The notes: generated from the letters alone by a model not told the origin. 64,000 nt of DNA from Lentilactobacillus rapi DSM 19907 = JCM 15042 (GCF_001436255.1 NZ_AZEI01000076.1:469507-533506), one strand, 5' to 3'. Positions 35,001-45,109 are shown, counted from the first letter of the stretch. Made by a program: numbers and translations.

Positions 35001-35348
35001 CGTTTTATCACTTCCTCAACAGGTATTTAAGTTACCACCCACTGATCATTAAAACGGGTTACGTAAGATATTAACACAACCATAAGTGAAAATCACATAG
35101 TAAAAACTATTTTTCGCTTTCTCTGATTTGGCAGGTTTGAAACGGCCAAAATCATGTTAAAATGTAGTATGTATCTATTTGGCTTTAAAAGAAGCAGTAA
35201 CTGCAATTATTGATTTCACTTAACTTTAAGATTGTAATCGATGCTCGTCAATCACGGTGATTTGATCACCCTTTTTGTCATGTTTTTGTAAGTGCTCAAA
35301 TTTAAATCAGGTTACACAATAGTTTGTTTTATGGAAGGAAGAGAATTG
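35001..35348. other. Intergenic region before the MMPL transporter gene
   Basis: The 348-bp gap between divergent genes is AT-rich. A short hairpin GGTGAT-TTG-ATCACC (35256-35270) followed by CTTTTTGTC could end a short leader transcript. I see no riboswitch signature and no clear operator. Confidence 0.4.
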
Positions 35349-38309
35349 ATGCGTAATTTCAGAGAAAAGCACCTGCTATCTCTCATCATCTGGATTGGAC
35401 TGGTATTAATTGCGGCATTTACCCTGCCAAACATTTCCCAGTTGGTCCGTGATAAGGGAAGCGTCCGCCTACCAGCAACCGTCCAAAGCGAGGTTGCCCA
35501 AAAAATTCAGAAAAAATCTGAAGGCGGCAAGAATGTCCGAACTTTAATCGCAGTCTTTAATAATAAGCACGGTAAAATCACGGACGAACAGTCATTGCAG
35601 ATTGGCGACTCCGTTCGAGCCATTCGCAGTGATACCAGCCTACATATCGTGAGTGTTACGAGTGCCGGTGACAATGAAGCAGCCAAAAAGCAGCTGGTTT
35701 CAAACGATGGCACAACCGAAATGGTCATGATCACCGTTCCCAGCAAGTACAAGGTTAGAGGTCAGACCAATGAAGTCCTCAACAAAATTAAGACACCCGG
35801 GATGCGAACCTACGTTACCGGTAGTGATGTCTTAAATGAAGACTTCTCGGCAACAACCGAAAAAGGGCTTCAAAAGACCGAAATTATTGCCGCAATTTTT
35901 ATTTTTATTGTCTTAATCATCGTCTTTAGGTCGTTGCTCATCCCAATCATTTCACTATTGACCGTTGCGGTATCCTATCTGATTTCTCTCAGTATTGTCA
36001 TGAACCTGGCACAGCGCTATGGCTTCCCAATTTCCAACTTTACCCAGGTCTTCTTAGTCGTGGTTCTCTTTGGAATTGGGACTGACTATAATATCCTGCT
36101 GTATGACAGGTTTAAAGAACAGATTAAACAAGGGCAAACGGCAGTCGCGGCTGCCAAAACCGCTCAACGCCATGCTGGTCGAACCATCCTCTATAGTGGT
36201 TCTTCGGTGTTGATCGGATTTACTGCCCTGGCTCTGGCAAAGTTCTCATTCTATCGTTCTGGTGTCGGGGTTGCCGTCGGGGTTGCGGTCCTATTAATGG
36301 TTCTGCTCACTCTCAACATGTTCTTCATGGCAACCTTGGGTGAAAAGTTATTCTGGCCAAGTAAAAATCTGGCCGCCCATGACCGCAGCGTCGTTTGGCA
36401 TTTTCTGTCCAAATTTACGATTTCCCACACATTTGTGATGGTCGGCATCTTAATTATCGCCGCTATCCCATTGTTATTCATGGGATCTCAAAAATTGAAT
36501 TTCAATAATGCAGACGAATTGCCGAACAGCGTTCAATCCAAGGCAGGCTATAATCTCATTCAAGAACACTACCCTGCCGGAACCTCTGGACCATCTACGC
36601 TTTACATCGAAAATAAGAAACCACTCAATACCCAGCAGTATTTGGCCGAAATCGATCAATTAACCGGATACTTGAACTCGGAACCCGGCGTTAAATCGGT
36701 TGCTTCAGTTACAAGACCGGGTGGAACTAAGATTGATCAGCTATATCTGAAGAGTCAGTTAAAAACTTTAACTGATGGTTTGGATCAAGCCAATTATGGA
36801 ATCAAAAAGGTTCAAAAAGGATTGGACAGTGCCAACAAGAAACTTGCTAGTTCGGACACTTCTGCCAGCATCGCCCAAGTTCAGAAATTAGCCGATGGTG
36901 CCAGCAAGCTTCAATCAGGTGCTCAACAATTAAGTAATAGCCTATCAACTTATACGTCTGGTGTTAACAGCTTGGCAAGCGGCTCACAATCGCTTAGTCA
37001 GGGCGCTTCTTCATTATCTTCTGGTGTCGGTCAACTATCGTCCGGCAGTCAGACGCTCAACTCAGGCATCCAACAATTGCAATCTAAGACCGCCCGTTTG
37101 AAGGCCCTTCGAAGTCGGGTTAGTCGTTTAGCCTCTGGGTCCAGTCGACTATCATCGGGCATTAGTCGCCTGCATTCACAAGTCACACCATTTTCAAGCG
37201 GTTTAAGCCAACTCCACAGTGGTGCAAGCCAACTGCAACAGAACAGCTCATCACTCGTCTCTGGAGCTCAAAGCGTCGCCAGTGGCAGTTCAGAAGTCAA
37301 TACTGGTGTTCAAACGCTGAGTTCAAAGATGAAGGCTCTTCAAACTCAAATGCAACAGCTCCAACAAGGCCTTTCTTCTGCCAACGCCGGCTTATCCAAA
37401 GTTAGCAGCGGTACCAACACTGTTAATGATTATCTAAAGGAAATGCAAAAGTCCTATCTGGGCAACACCTTCTATATGCCAAAGGCAAGTGTTAAGAGCC
37501 CATCGTTCACACCATCACTTGATGCCTTTATGTCCAAGGATCGTAAGATTGCTCACATCACCTTTATTCTAAACAGTGATCCAAGCACTACTAAGTCCGC
37601 TAACCGGATTAAAACCATTACGCGTGATGTGAACGCCAAGTTGAAAGATTCATCCCTAAGTAAAGCCAAAGTTGCAATCGGTGGTCAAAGTTCTCAAACA
37701 GCCGACTTACAGAAGACCGCTAATGGGGACTTCCTGAGAACGGTTGTCATCATGCTGGTTGGAATTGGAATTGCATTGATGTTTGTCACCCGCTCACTCG
37801 TTCAGGCATTAACCATCATCGGGACATTAATTGTGACCTACTTTGGTGCCCTCCAGATCACCCGCTGGTTATCTGAATACCTGCTTTTCCAAAACATGCT
37901 CACCTGGAATACCCCATTCTTTAGCTTCATTATGTTAGTTGCTTTAGGAGTGGACTACAGTATTTTCCTGATGATGCGGTATCGAGACGATGCCAGCGCA
38001 ATCACTGACGTCCGAATGCGGATCACAAACGCCGCAACGATCATTGGAACAGTGGTTATCTCAGCTGCGATCATTCTGGGCGGTACATTTGCCGCATTGA
38101 TTCCTTCCAATGTGCTCACACTGATTCAAGTCGCAATGACCGTTATCGTGGGACTGGTCATCTTAGTTATCACCTTGCCAATCATTATGAGTGCAATGGT
38201 TAAATGGACCTACCCATATGTCAACGACAAGATGTATAAAAAGTCGATTGAAGGCCAAGATAAGATGCGTCGTAGCAAGAATCCTGAAGCCAAACATGAA
38301 AAGGATTAA
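35349..38309 (+). CDS. MMPL/RND-type transporter with long serine-glycine-rich coiled extracellular region
   Basis: The 986-residue protein has the MMPL/RND layout: one N-terminal helix, an extracellular domain, five helices (IIAAIFIFIVLIIVFRSLLIPIIS with GIGTDYNILLYDRFKEQ near residue 240), a second extracellular domain, then six more helices with ALGVDYSIFLMMRYRDD near residue 875. Residues about 480-700 are a repetitive array of LxSGxxxLxxG units, as in YhgE/Pip-type wall proteins, probably a long coiled stalk through the wall. MMPL proteins export lipids or polyketides using the proton gradient. Start 35349 follows GGAAGGAAGAG. It is monocistronic and probably involved in envelope biogenesis. 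Confidence 0.87.
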   Translation: MRNFREKHLLSLIIWIGLVLIAAFTLPNISQLVRDKGSVRLPATVQSEVAQKIQKKSEGGKNVRTLIAVFNNKHGKITDEQSLQIGDSVRAIRSDTSLHIVSVTSAGDNEAAKKQLVSNDGTTEMVMITVPSKYKVRGQTNEVLNKIKTPGMRTYVTGSDVLNEDFSATTEKGLQKTEIIAAIFIFIVLIIVFRSLLIPIISLLTVAVSYLISLSIVMNLAQRYGFPISNFTQVFLVVVLFGIGTDYNILLYDRFKEQIKQGQTAVAAAKTAQRHAGRTILYSGSSVLIGFTALALAKFSFYRSGVGVAVGVAVLLMVLLTLNMFFMATLGEKLFWPSKNLAAHDRSVVWHFLSKFTISHTFVMVGILIIAAIPLLFMGSQKLNFNNADELPNSVQSKAGYNLIQEHYPAGTSGPSTLYIENKKPLNTQQYLAEIDQLTGYLNSEPGVKSVASVTRPGGTKIDQLYLKSQLKTLTDGLDQANYGIKKVQKGLDSANKKLASSDTSASIAQVQKLADGASKLQSGAQQLSNSLSTYTSGVNSLASGSQSLSQGASSLSSGVGQLSSGSQTLNSGIQQLQSKTARLKALRSRVSRLASGSSRLSSGISRLHSQVTPFSSGLSQLHSGASQLQQNSSSLVSGAQSVASGSSEVNTGVQTLSSKMKALQTQMQQLQQGLSSANAGLSKVSSGTNTVNDYLKEMQKSYLGNTFYMPKASVKSPSFTPSLDAFMSKDRKIAHITFILNSDPSTTKSANRIKTITRDVNAKLKDSSLSKAKVAIGGQSSQTADLQKTANGDFLRTVVIMLVGIGIALMFVTRSLVQALTIIGTLIVTYFGALQITRWLSEYLLFQNMLTWNTPFFSFIMLVALGVDYSIFLMMRYRDDASAITDVRMRITNAATIIGTVVISAAIILGGTFAALIPSNVLTLIQVAMTVIVGLVILVITLPIIMSAMVKWTYPYVNDKMYKKSIEGQDKMRRSKNPEAKHEKD

Positions 38310-38422
38310 CGTCTGACCAAGCCGAAAAACGTTTAGCCTAACCCCGCTTAAATGTATGTACAGGAAGTGGGTCAAAGCGTTAGTCAGCAACTTGTTTATA
38401 AACCGTTTATATTGATCAAACG

Positions 38423-38536
38423 TGCGATAAATGGCTGATTCCCGCCATTTATGCAAAAAAGCAGTGCATCCAAACCAGATGCACTGCCTTTTTGCACTTA
38501 AATTATGAGATCAAATCGCCTTTCATCCCAGTCTCG
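38423..38536. repeat. Repeat family 2, copy B
   Basis: It contains GGCTGATTCCCGCCATTTA and the inner stem GCAGTGCATC / GATGCACTGC (38461-38487, loop CAAACCA) between A- and T-runs, then CACTTAAATTATGAGATCA and CATCCCAGTCTC. The outer left arm is decayed. It lies between convergent MMPL and tenA genes and acts as their terminator. Confidence 0.8.
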
Positions 38537-38549
38537 CGAGTTTAATTCA

Positions 38550-39245
38550 TTATCTCAATGGCCGAGCAACCTTTTCTTGTTCTTGGTCCAGTAACCATTG
38601 CTCATGAATCACGCACATATTCCAATATTGCAATTCATACTCACTACTGTATTGAAATGCCAGCCGCATTTTCTCGCGGCCCTCATCGTCCGTATTCTCT
38701 GCAAGATCGTCAGTTAAATCGAGCATTTGCTGATTAACCGAGCCAAATTCTTCCGATGCACAAAAATCAATAAAATCTTTGTAGACCGGCTTAGTATTAA
38801 ATCCTTTTTCAGCAATTTTACGAAACATCTCTGTATAGGTCCAGTAACACGGAACCAAGCTGGCCTCTCCAGCATCAATGCCTTGCTGCTCAAATTGATA
38901 ATACATGTTAGTAATATAAGCGTATGCCGTTGGCGCAACCGGCACCGAATCAATTTCTGCTTGTGTCAAGTTCAATTCATCATAGATTGGGCTGCGCTCG
39001 CTAATCTCGTTACAAATATCAACCAGGTGGGCTAACGAATCAGCATGGGCTCGATTCGTCATTTTAGCCGCAATTTTTTGATGAAGGTCATAAAAAGCGA
39101 CACAATATTTGTTGTCCTGAATAAAGTAATAACGAAATGTTTCGGGAGCCAAGGTACCATCTGTCAAACCAGTGATAAATGGGCAATCAAAAATCTGTTG
39201 CCAAACTGAATTGTTTTCTTGTCGTAACTGCGTTGTGAATTTCAT
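38550..39245 (-). CDS. tenA: Thiaminase II / TenA
   Basis: TenA hydrolyses aminopyrimidine precursors (or thiamine) to salvage HMP. The 231-residue all-helical protein shows TTQLRQENNSVWQQIFDCPFITGLTDGTL, RYYFIQDNKYCVAF (substrate site), EASLVPCYWTYTEMF with the catalytic cysteine near residue 135, and a final SSEYELQYWNMC with the catalytic glutamate. It follows ykoE by 12 bp; both lie behind a TPP riboswitch. The pair indicates uptake and salvage of the thiamine pyrimidine rather than full synthesis, since no thiC/thiG-type genes are near. Confidence 0.92.
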   Translation of the reverse strand: MKFTTQLRQENNSVWQQIFDCPFITGLTDGTLAPETFRYYFIQDNKYCVAFYDLHQKIAAKMTNRAHADSLAHLVDICNEISERSPIYDELNLTQAEIDSVPVAPTAYAYITNMYYQFEQQGIDAGEASLVPCYWTYTEMFRKIAEKGFNTKPVYKDFIDFCASEEFGSVNQQMLDLTDDLAENTDDEGREKMRLAFQYSSEYELQYWNMCVIHEQWLLDQEQEKVARPLR

Positions 39246-39257
39246 GCTTTTCCTCCG

Positions 39258-39854
39258 TTATTTGCTTAATTTACTGACATTGTTGAGTTGCATCTTATCA
39301 AATACCCGATCAAAATTGAGGGTAATCAACTTCACTAAAACACCGTCAAATACTAAACTTGAAACTGTCGAAATCATAAACAGTGCAATAATCATCCCAG
39401 TCCCATAATGACTATATCCAGAAGTCAGGAAACTGTAGCCAAAGCCTAGTAGGTTAGCACCAAAAGCGCCCAACAAGCAGCTTGTCCACGAAAACTTCTG
39501 ATAGCCATGCGGGAAAAAGCCAAGTTCATTGCCGACACCTTGCAAAAAGCCGACGACAACAGTCATAATGCCCCATTGAGCGCCAAAGAACATTTCAACG
39601 ACTGCCGCAAGCGTTTCACCAATAATTCCAGCGCCAACCGTTGGAACAAAATAAAGACATAAGGGTGCAGAGATGTACCACAAACCAGAATACAAGCCAT
39701 CGACAAATGGGCTTAACCCAGTTGGGGTCAGCGCAATTTTGGTCACATTGTATAACGTGTCAACACCGTAAAAATAAATTGCCCCACAGACAATCCCAAT
39801 TAAAGTGACTGTAATAATCTGTCTAACATCCCAGTGTGGTGATCGAATGTTCAT
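39258..39854 (-). CDS. ykoE: ECF transporter S component, YkoE type (thiamine/HMP)
   Basis: The 198-residue membrane protein has about six helices and the YkoE pattern: WDVRQIITVTLIGIVCGAIYFYGVDTLYN, LYSGLWYISAPLCLYFVPTVGAGIIGE and GFLQGVGNELGFF. YkoE is the substrate-binding subunit for hydroxymethylpyrimidine or thiamine. The usual YkoCD energising subunits are absent, so it must share the general EcfAAT module encoded elsewhere. The start at 39854 is preferred over the GTG at 39875, which lies in the AGGCGG ribosome site. It is the first gene of the TPP-controlled operon. Confidence 0.9.
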   Translation of the reverse strand: MNIRSPHWDVRQIITVTLIGIVCGAIYFYGVDTLYNVTKIALTPTGLSPFVDGLYSGLWYISAPLCLYFVPTVGAGIIGETLAAVVEMFFGAQWGIMTVVVGFLQGVGNELGFFPHGYQKFSWTSCLLGAFGANLLGFGYSFLTSGYSHYGTGMIIALFMISTVSSLVFDGVLVKLITLNFDRVFDKMQLNNVSKLSK

Positions 39855-39935
39855 CAAATATCCGCCTCGTTTCACTATTCTAAATTCTAACGTACCAACT
39901 AAAACAGATTCTTCAGCTTACTTTATCTTTCCATT

Positions 39936-39971
39936 AAAAAAAGGACCTCCTCTACAAAAAGAGCGGTCCTT
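39936..39971 (-). terminator. Riboswitch-controlled terminator
   Basis: On the minus strand AAGGACCGCTC / GAGGAGGTCCTT with a TTTTTTT tail lies between the TPP aptamer and ykoE, so ligand binding would favour this hairpin and stop transcription. Confidence 0.85.
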
Positions 39972-40004
39972 AGCCATGCAAAAATCGTCACAAATTGACT
40001 AATT

Positions 40005-40080
40005 GGTCTTCCTACGTCAGTACTAACTGATTCAGGTTCCATGGGTATTTCTCAGCCGGACTTAGCCAGCACCCCAGACC
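40005..40080 (-). promoter_or_regulatory. TPP riboswitch (THI element)
   Basis: On the minus strand the THI-box core is complete: GGTCTGGGGTGC, GGCTGAGAAATACCC, GAACCTGAATCAG, TACTGACGTAGGAAGACC. The closing helix P1 is GGTCT/AGACC. It controls the ykoE-tenA operon. Confidence 0.95.
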
Positions 40081-40292
40081 ACAGATTAAATTATTTGATC
40101 AACGTCATTAAACACCCAACTAATACCGACTGTCAATCACTTTTTTGAAATTCGTCCGTTTGGAAGCCTCAATAAGCATCACAATTTGACAATTTAGCCC
40201 GTTTAACGTTATAGTTTTTAAAGTTATCTAAGCTCAAATCCGATCACTGATTCTAATTACCCTTTCGAATTTTTCTGTTAGGAGCATTCATC

Positions 40293-40769
40293 TTGAAAAA
40301 AGTTATTAAGCTCGCTTTAACCATTTTAGCCGGCGTCGCATTTGCCGCTATCAGTATCCAAGCGTCACCTATTTCAGCCCAAGCCGCAGATACTTACTAC
40401 AAAGTTGGGAAGATCCACAACTACACCCCTTCAAGTTGGCGTGGAAACTGGTATTCATATGTTGATGGCAAAATGTGTGTCACCCATATCAATCAATACT
40501 CAGTTACCCAATCTTATAAAGGAAAGTCTCACACCCTCTTTAAAAGCACTTGGAAAGGTTATAAAAAATTAGCAGTCGCCAAAATCCAAGGCAGCAGTCG
40601 TTACACGTTTAACGCCTACGCTCAGCATGGTTATCAAAGCGATAGAGGCTGGGGGATCACTCATCGAACCATTAATGATCAACGGCTCACCGTACTGAGG
40701 GACTACTCGGCAATGGGCTCTTACGTCGACCTTTTCAGAGCGCCAGTTTACAAGTCGTATTCAAAATAA
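40293..40769 (+). CDS. Small secreted protein of lactobacillar type
   Basis: This 158-residue protein has a signal peptide (KKVIKLALTILAGVAFAAISI, cleavage near AQA-A). The mature part is rich in aromatics and lysine, with TPSSWRGNWYSYVDGK at the start, like the PTALQGHWRNK opening of the product at 12848. No wall anchor is visible. It begins at a TTG with AGGAG about eleven bases before. It is followed 15 bp later by a DUF4870 gene, with which it may be co-transcribed. Function is unknown. Confidence 0.7.
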   Translation: MKKVIKLALTILAGVAFAAISIQASPISAQAADTYYKVGKIHNYTPSSWRGNWYSYVDGKMCVTHINQYSVTQSYKGKSHTLFKSTWKGYKKLAVAKIQGSSRYTFNAYAQHGYQSDRGWGITHRTINDQRLTVLRDYSAMGSYVDLFRAPVYKSYSK

Positions 40770-40784
40770 ACGAGAGGAATTGAC

Positions 40785-41108
40785 ATGTCGGAAAACAAAG
40801 TTGTTAATGCATTATCATATTTGTCGATCGTCTTCGCCCCGTTCATCTTTCCATTCATTGTCTGGTTGATCAGTAAGGATAACCAAGACATGCATGAAAC
40901 GGCGAAGCACGCCTTTTTACTGCATTTAATTCCAGTTGTATTATCAACACTCACATTTATGCTGGTGGGCATTATGGCAATTACGGTGGGCGATCAAACC
41001 CGATCTATCGCGATCCTATTCATTGTCCTGGTGGGACTAGTCATCATTGTGGATATCGCAATGTTTATTTATAACTTGTATTTAGGGATTAAAATCTTAA
41101 TAAAATAA
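40785..41108 (+). CDS. DUF4870 family membrane protein
   Basis: The 107 residues form three membrane helices with the DUF4870 pattern: NALSYLSIVFAPFIFPFIVWLISKD, HETAKHAFLLHLIPVVLS and a final helix pair with YNLYLGIKILIK. These are small Tic20-like proteins without known function. GAGAGGAA lies upstream. It ends before convergent terminators. Confidence 0.78.
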   Translation: MSENKVVNALSYLSIVFAPFIFPFIVWLISKDNQDMHETAKHAFLLHLIPVVLSTLTFMLVGIMAITVGDQTRSIAILFIVLVGLVIIVDIAMFIYNLYLGIKILIK

Positions 41109-41173
41109 TTCAGGTTGAGGAAGATCTAAGGCGTAGGTGCTCGCAAGATGTATCCCTATGACCAAAACAGCCC

Positions 41174-41335
41174 CAGTCAAAAGCTGACTTTTATCAGGTT
41201 TTGACTGGAACTAATTTTAAATTGTTTAAAATTCAAATGTGATCAGGCCGAAACATGTCCCAAATCAATTCCCAACCATAAAAGCCGCCATCCAAGCATT
41301 CAAAATCAGAATGTCTGGATAACGGCTTTTATTTT
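41174..41335. terminator. Two terminator hairpins between convergent genes
   Basis: CCAGTCAAAAGC with GGTTTTGACTGG lies at 41175-41210. A longer hairpin (41281-41331) pairs AAAAGCCGCCATCC with GGATAACGGCTTTT around an inner ATTC AAAATCA GAAT loop, followed by ATTTT; its A-run lets it act on both strands. The apical loop resembles those of the repeat families. Confidence 0.75.
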
Positions 41336-41390
41336 GAGAACGAACCGCTTGATTCTCACCCTTTTGAGGTAGCATCAAACGCTTGGCACA

Positions 41391-42779
41391 TTAATAATAA
41401 ATAAAGACTGGTTCATTCGTCTGAGTATACTTCCAAACGGTTGGCATTCTTGACGGTGGGTTATTCAAACAGCCGTGAGAATGGTATTGCGCTCTGGCAC
41501 TCGGATTACCGTATACCAACGCAGGCTGCCATGGAGAATCATGCATCCCCACTCCTGAATTCGTCAAAGGCTCCCAATAACTGACCTTTGAAGCATACTT
41601 CGAGCCATTATCATTCTTTCCCTTAAGGGTTGTATTTCGTTGCTTATACATGATGTAATAAGCGCCCTGCGGAGTTTTATTACCACCCGTAATTGTTCCA
41701 GACATAACGGGAACCGTCGTGATCAACTTGCCATTGTAATAAATGTATTCTTTCAAATTCTTCAAGTCAATCGCAACGTACGTTTTGCCTGCGCCTTTAA
41801 CCCCATAACCGGTTCCAAGTGCATAGTGGCTTAACTTCATTGTTGCTTTCCGACCATCTTGAAGGTTCTTCATCACGTTCTTCGTCAATGCCTTTTGGTT
41901 AACCCGCCAGCCATAAGTCCCACCTGGCACCTTGACTTTAGTTCCCTGATGAGTGGTGATTTTAACTGATTTACCGAGGGTATCAACTTTATTCGCAAAT
42001 TTAGCAACCCATGATTTAATCTTGGTCGAATCAAACTTGTAATCCCCATTTTCAGTTGGATAACCATTCGCTACCCAATTTTTAGCCTTGAAATGATAGG
42101 TCTTGTTATAAGTTGCAAGGGTCACCGTATTGCCCAAAATCTTTTGCAAATGCTTTTTCTGGTTGGCAACAGTAGAACTATTTGGCGTTGCATAGGCGTC
42201 CTTGGTCATCTTGACGGAAATTAACAAATTGTTCTTGGCTTGTTTCTTAAAGGCCGCGATCATTTTCTTCTTGTCAAGACTATTCCCTTTCTTACCGGCT
42301 TTGACAACCATCTTACCATCCTTTAAAAGGACCTTAGAATCGGTCGTTTTCACCCGGGTCCGATTAATCTGATCAATTCGTTGCTCAAATTTAGGCAGGA
42401 GTACCTTTAATCGGTAAGCCCGTTGTTTAGCAGACACATCTGATTTGACACTCATATTTTTTACAGCAACCATACTCTTTGAATTACGATTCTTAAATAA
42501 TTGCTTAACATCACTTGAATTAACCTTGATTCTAGAATCTTTAACAACGAGATAATTACCATCTTCATCAATATGAGAATTATTCAGCTTTTTTGTTGCC
42601 TGGGCAACCGTTAACCCAGACACACTGATGTCATTTATTTTGGCAAATTTAAAGTGATTTTGAAAATAAATATGGGACCCAATAAAGCCACCCAGAATCA
42701 CGAGCAGGATTCCAATTAGAATTCGCTTCAGGCGTGGACTTTTTTTATCTTTCTTGTACTTTTCTTTTCGTGATATCAC
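41391..42779 (-). CDS. L,D-transpeptidase with PG_binding_4 domain
   Basis: The 462-residue protein has one N-terminal membrane helix (LKRILIGILLVILGGFIGSHIYF), a long extracellular region with PG_binding_4-like repeats (NDISVSGLTVAQATKKLN), and a C-terminal YkuD catalytic domain. The active site is YHSHGCLNNPPSRM, with the nucleophilic cysteine in SHGC, near residue 435, and the conserved histidine in GMHDSPW. The domain order resembles ErfK-type enzymes that form 3-3 crosslinks or attach proteins to peptidoglycan. The gene is monocistronic and acts outside the membrane. Confidence 0.9.
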   Translation of the reverse strand: MISRKEKYKKDKKSPRLKRILIGILLVILGGFIGSHIYFQNHFKFAKINDISVSGLTVAQATKKLNNSHIDEDGNYLVVKDSRIKVNSSDVKQLFKNRNSKSMVAVKNMSVKSDVSAKQRAYRLKVLLPKFEQRIDQINRTRVKTTDSKVLLKDGKMVVKAGKKGNSLDKKKMIAAFKKQAKNNLLISVKMTKDAYATPNSSTVANQKKHLQKILGNTVTLATYNKTYHFKAKNWVANGYPTENGDYKFDSTKIKSWVAKFANKVDTLGKSVKITTHQGTKVKVPGGTYGWRVNQKALTKNVMKNLQDGRKATMKLSHYALGTGYGVKGAGKTYVAIDLKNLKEYIYYNGKLITTVPVMSGTITGGNKTPQGAYYIMYKQRNTTLKGKNDNGSKYASKVSYWEPLTNSGVGMHDSPWQPALVYGNPSARAQYHSHGCLNNPPSRMPTVWKYTQTNEPVFIYY

Positions 42780-43006
42780 CGCTGCCTACCCCCTAAGCAA
42801 GTTAATTTCAATTTTATTTTACGAACTTCCGCGAGAACATGCTACCAATTACCCTTCAGCCCTGAATATTTAACCAAATCTTCAGGTTTAAGTCGCAGTT
42901 GCGAAACATTACCTATTAATGTTACCATCTTCTCATTTTAATTTCAGTTTTCTTTGCAAATTCGTTATAATAATTTTCATAATCAGTCATTCTTAAGGAG
43001 AAAATA

Positions 43007-43435
43007 ATGAATTTATTTGTAGAAAGTTCCAAACCAATCAGAGCCGCCGCAACTTACATTCGGATGTCAGTCTTCGTTTTAGAACGGGGAATTGCCTTGA
43101 CTGATGAATTTGATGATAAAGATTCCGAAGAAATGATCTACGCCGTTTTATTTAAAGGTAACCAGCCAGTCGCAACGTGCCGTTTCGAAAGTCCTGAACC
43201 TGACACTTTAAAAATTGGCCGCGTGGCAACTCTAAAAGAGTATCGGGGCCAGGGTTATGGCCGCCAAGTCATTACCGCAATGGAAACCAAAGCCAAGGAA
43301 GTTGGGATGGTCCATTCAATCATCCATAGCGAACTCACAGCCCAAGGGTTCTACGAAAAGATGGGCTACCATGTAGCTTCGGATACTTTTATGGAGGATG
43401 GAGTCCCTTGTGTGGTGGTGAAGAAGGAACTGTGA
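43007..43435 (+). CDS. GNAT N-acetyltransferase (ElaA-like)
   Basis: The 142-residue GNAT protein opens with AATYIRMSVFVLERGIALTDEFDDKD, as in ElaA-like members, and has the acetyl-CoA loop IGRVATLKEYRGQGYGRQVI near residue 75, followed by SELTAQGFYEKMGYHVASDTFMEDGVPC. It is intact, unlike the GNAT gene at 26.6 kb. The substrate is unknown. AAGGAG lies upstream of the ATG. It is monocistronic and convergent with the DUF711 gene. Confidence 0.85.
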   Translation: MNLFVESSKPIRAAATYIRMSVFVLERGIALTDEFDDKDSEEMIYAVLFKGNQPVATCRFESPEPDTLKIGRVATLKEYRGQGYGRQVITAMETKAKEVGMVHSIIHSELTAQGFYEKMGYHVASDTFMEDGVPCVVVKKEL

Positions 43436-43542
43436 GTAATAACGCTCATCACAACTGCTGATCCAGTTGAGCAAAACAATCTAAAATTAGTCGATAAACT
43501 ATTTATAAATGCAACTTAGTTTTCCATTCTGATCTGACATTG

Positions 43543-43649
43543 ATAAAACTTGCGACAAACGGCTGACCGCCGCCATTTAAGAAAAAAAGTAATGCATCCA
43601 ACCAGAATGCATTACTTTTTTCACTTAATCCCCTTGATCAACTTCTCAA
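43543..43649. repeat. Repeat family 2, copy C (degenerate)
   Basis: TTGCGACAAACGGCTGACCGCCGCCATTTAAG-type sequence precedes the inner stem GTAATGCAT / ATGCATTAC (43589-43615, loop CCAACCAGA) between A- and T-runs, then CACTTAATCCCCTTGATCA. The outer arms are lost. It lies between the convergent GNAT and DUF711 genes. Apart from it the 43436-43756 gap holds nothing I can name. Confidence 0.75.
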
Positions 43650-43756
43650 TCTCTTTGGATTCTAAACATCGTCCAGCTGAATAGTCGACAAATCAGCAGC
43701 CGTTAAGTTACTACCCATCGTGAATTGATACGCTACCTAACAGGAACTCGCACCTA

Positions 43757-45100
43757 CTAGTTTTTAAACGAATGAATTGGAGCTGGAATCCGGCCGCCCC
43801 GATTGACAAATTGAGCTGGACTATTTGTATTAACCGGCATTACGGGAGCGTAACCAAAAATACCACCAAAGTCGATCTGTTCGCCGACCTTCTTGCCAGT
43901 CGCCGGAATCACCCGAACCGCGGTTGTCTTGTTGTTAATAACCCCAATAGCAGCTTCATCAGCAATCATGCCGCTAATGGTTTCCGCGGGTGTATCGCCC
44001 GGTACCGCAATCATATCCAGGCCAACTGAACAAACCGCCGTCATTGCTTCTAATTTCTCGAGGTTTAAGTTGCCGTGTTCAACAGCTTTAATCATGCCGC
44101 TGTCTTCAGATACTGGAATGAATGCGCCTGACAAGCCACCAACGTGTTCGCAGGCCATGACGCCACCCTTTTTAACCGCATCGTTTAACAAGGCTAAGGC
44201 AGCGGTTGTTCCCGGTGCCCCAACACTTTGCAAGCCAATTTCTTCCAGGATTTCAGCAACTGAATCGCCTTGACTTGGAGTCGGTGCTAGCGACAGGTCA
44301 ACAATACCAAACGGCACGTTAAGTGCTTTAGCAGCTACATTCCCCACAAATTGACCCATTCTTGTGACTTTGAATGCGGTCTTTTTAATTGTCTCAGAAA
44401 CGATATCAATTGACTCGCCCTTTACCTTTTCCAGTGCGCGCTTAACCACTCCTGGGCCACTAATTCCGACATTAATCACCTTATCAGCTTCACCAACGCC
44501 ATGAAAGGCACCGGCCATGAAAGGATTGTCCTCAACAGCGTTCGCAAAGACGACCAAACTCATACAACTAACTGGATCAATTGCCGCCAGATCTTTAACC
44601 ACTCTACCCATTTGTTTAACAGCGTCCATATTGATTCCTGCCCGGGTTGAACCCACATTAACCGAACCACAGACCCGTTTTGTTTCACTCAGTGCTTGAG
44701 GAATTGAGGCAATCAGCTTCTTGTCACCGGTTTGATAACCCTTTTGAACCAATGCAGAGAAACCGCCAATCAAATCGACGCCCAGAACTTCGGCAGCCTT
44801 TTCCATCGTCTTAGCGTATGCAACATAGTTATCATCATGGCAAGCGGCTGCGATCATTGAAATTGGCGTGACCGAAATTCGTTTGTTCACAATCGGAATC
44901 CCATACTCAGACTCAATTTGATCAGCGACTTTCACCAAATCTTTCGCACTGGTCGTTAATTTATCGTAAATCTTTTGGCGGGCCTTATCCCCATCGCTGT
45001 CGATACAGTCAAACAGTGAAATTCCCATTGTAATGGTTCGAATATCCAATTTTTCTTCAGAGATCATCTGAATCGTATCTAAAATTTGTTTGGTTTCCAT
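43757..45100 (-). CDS. DUF711/UPF0210 (PFL family) protein
   Basis: The 447-residue protein is a conserved member of the UPF0210 family, which shares the glycyl-radical-like PFL annotation by fold only. Recognised segments are [39 protein letters not shown] [19 protein letters not shown] and [36 protein letters not shown]. Function is not established. It follows an ACT-domain gene by nine bases; the two are a conserved pair in Firmicutes, so an amino-acid-sensing role for the pair is likely. GGAGGTC precedes the ATG. Confidence 0.87.
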   Translation of the reverse strand: METKQILDTIQMISEEKLDIRTITMGISLFDCIDSDGDKARQKIYDKLTTSAKDLVKVADQIESEYGIPIVNKRISVTPISMIAAACHDDNYVAYAKTMEKAAEVLGVDLIGGFSALVQKGYQTGDKKLIASIPQALSETKRVCGSVNVGSTRAGINMDAVKQMGRVVKDLAAIDPVSCMSLVVFANAVEDNPFMAGAFHGVGEADKVINVGISGPGVVKRALEKVKGESIDIVSETIKKTAFKVTRMGQFVGNVAAKALNVPFGIVDLSLAPTPSQGDSVAEILEEIGLQSVGAPGTTAALALLNDAVKKGGVMACEHVGGLSGAFIPVSEDSGMIKAVEHGNLNLEKLEAMTAVCSVGLDMIAVPGDTPAETISGMIADEAAIGVINNKTTAVRVIPATGKKVGEQIDFGGIFGYAPVMPVNTNSPAQFVNRGGRIPAPIHSFKN

Positions 45101-45109
45101 TGTGACCTC

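Noticed and set aside
43893..44273. 126-codon open frame opposite the DUF711 gene
   Set aside because: It is wholly antisense to a conserved gene, with no ribosome site or recognisable product.
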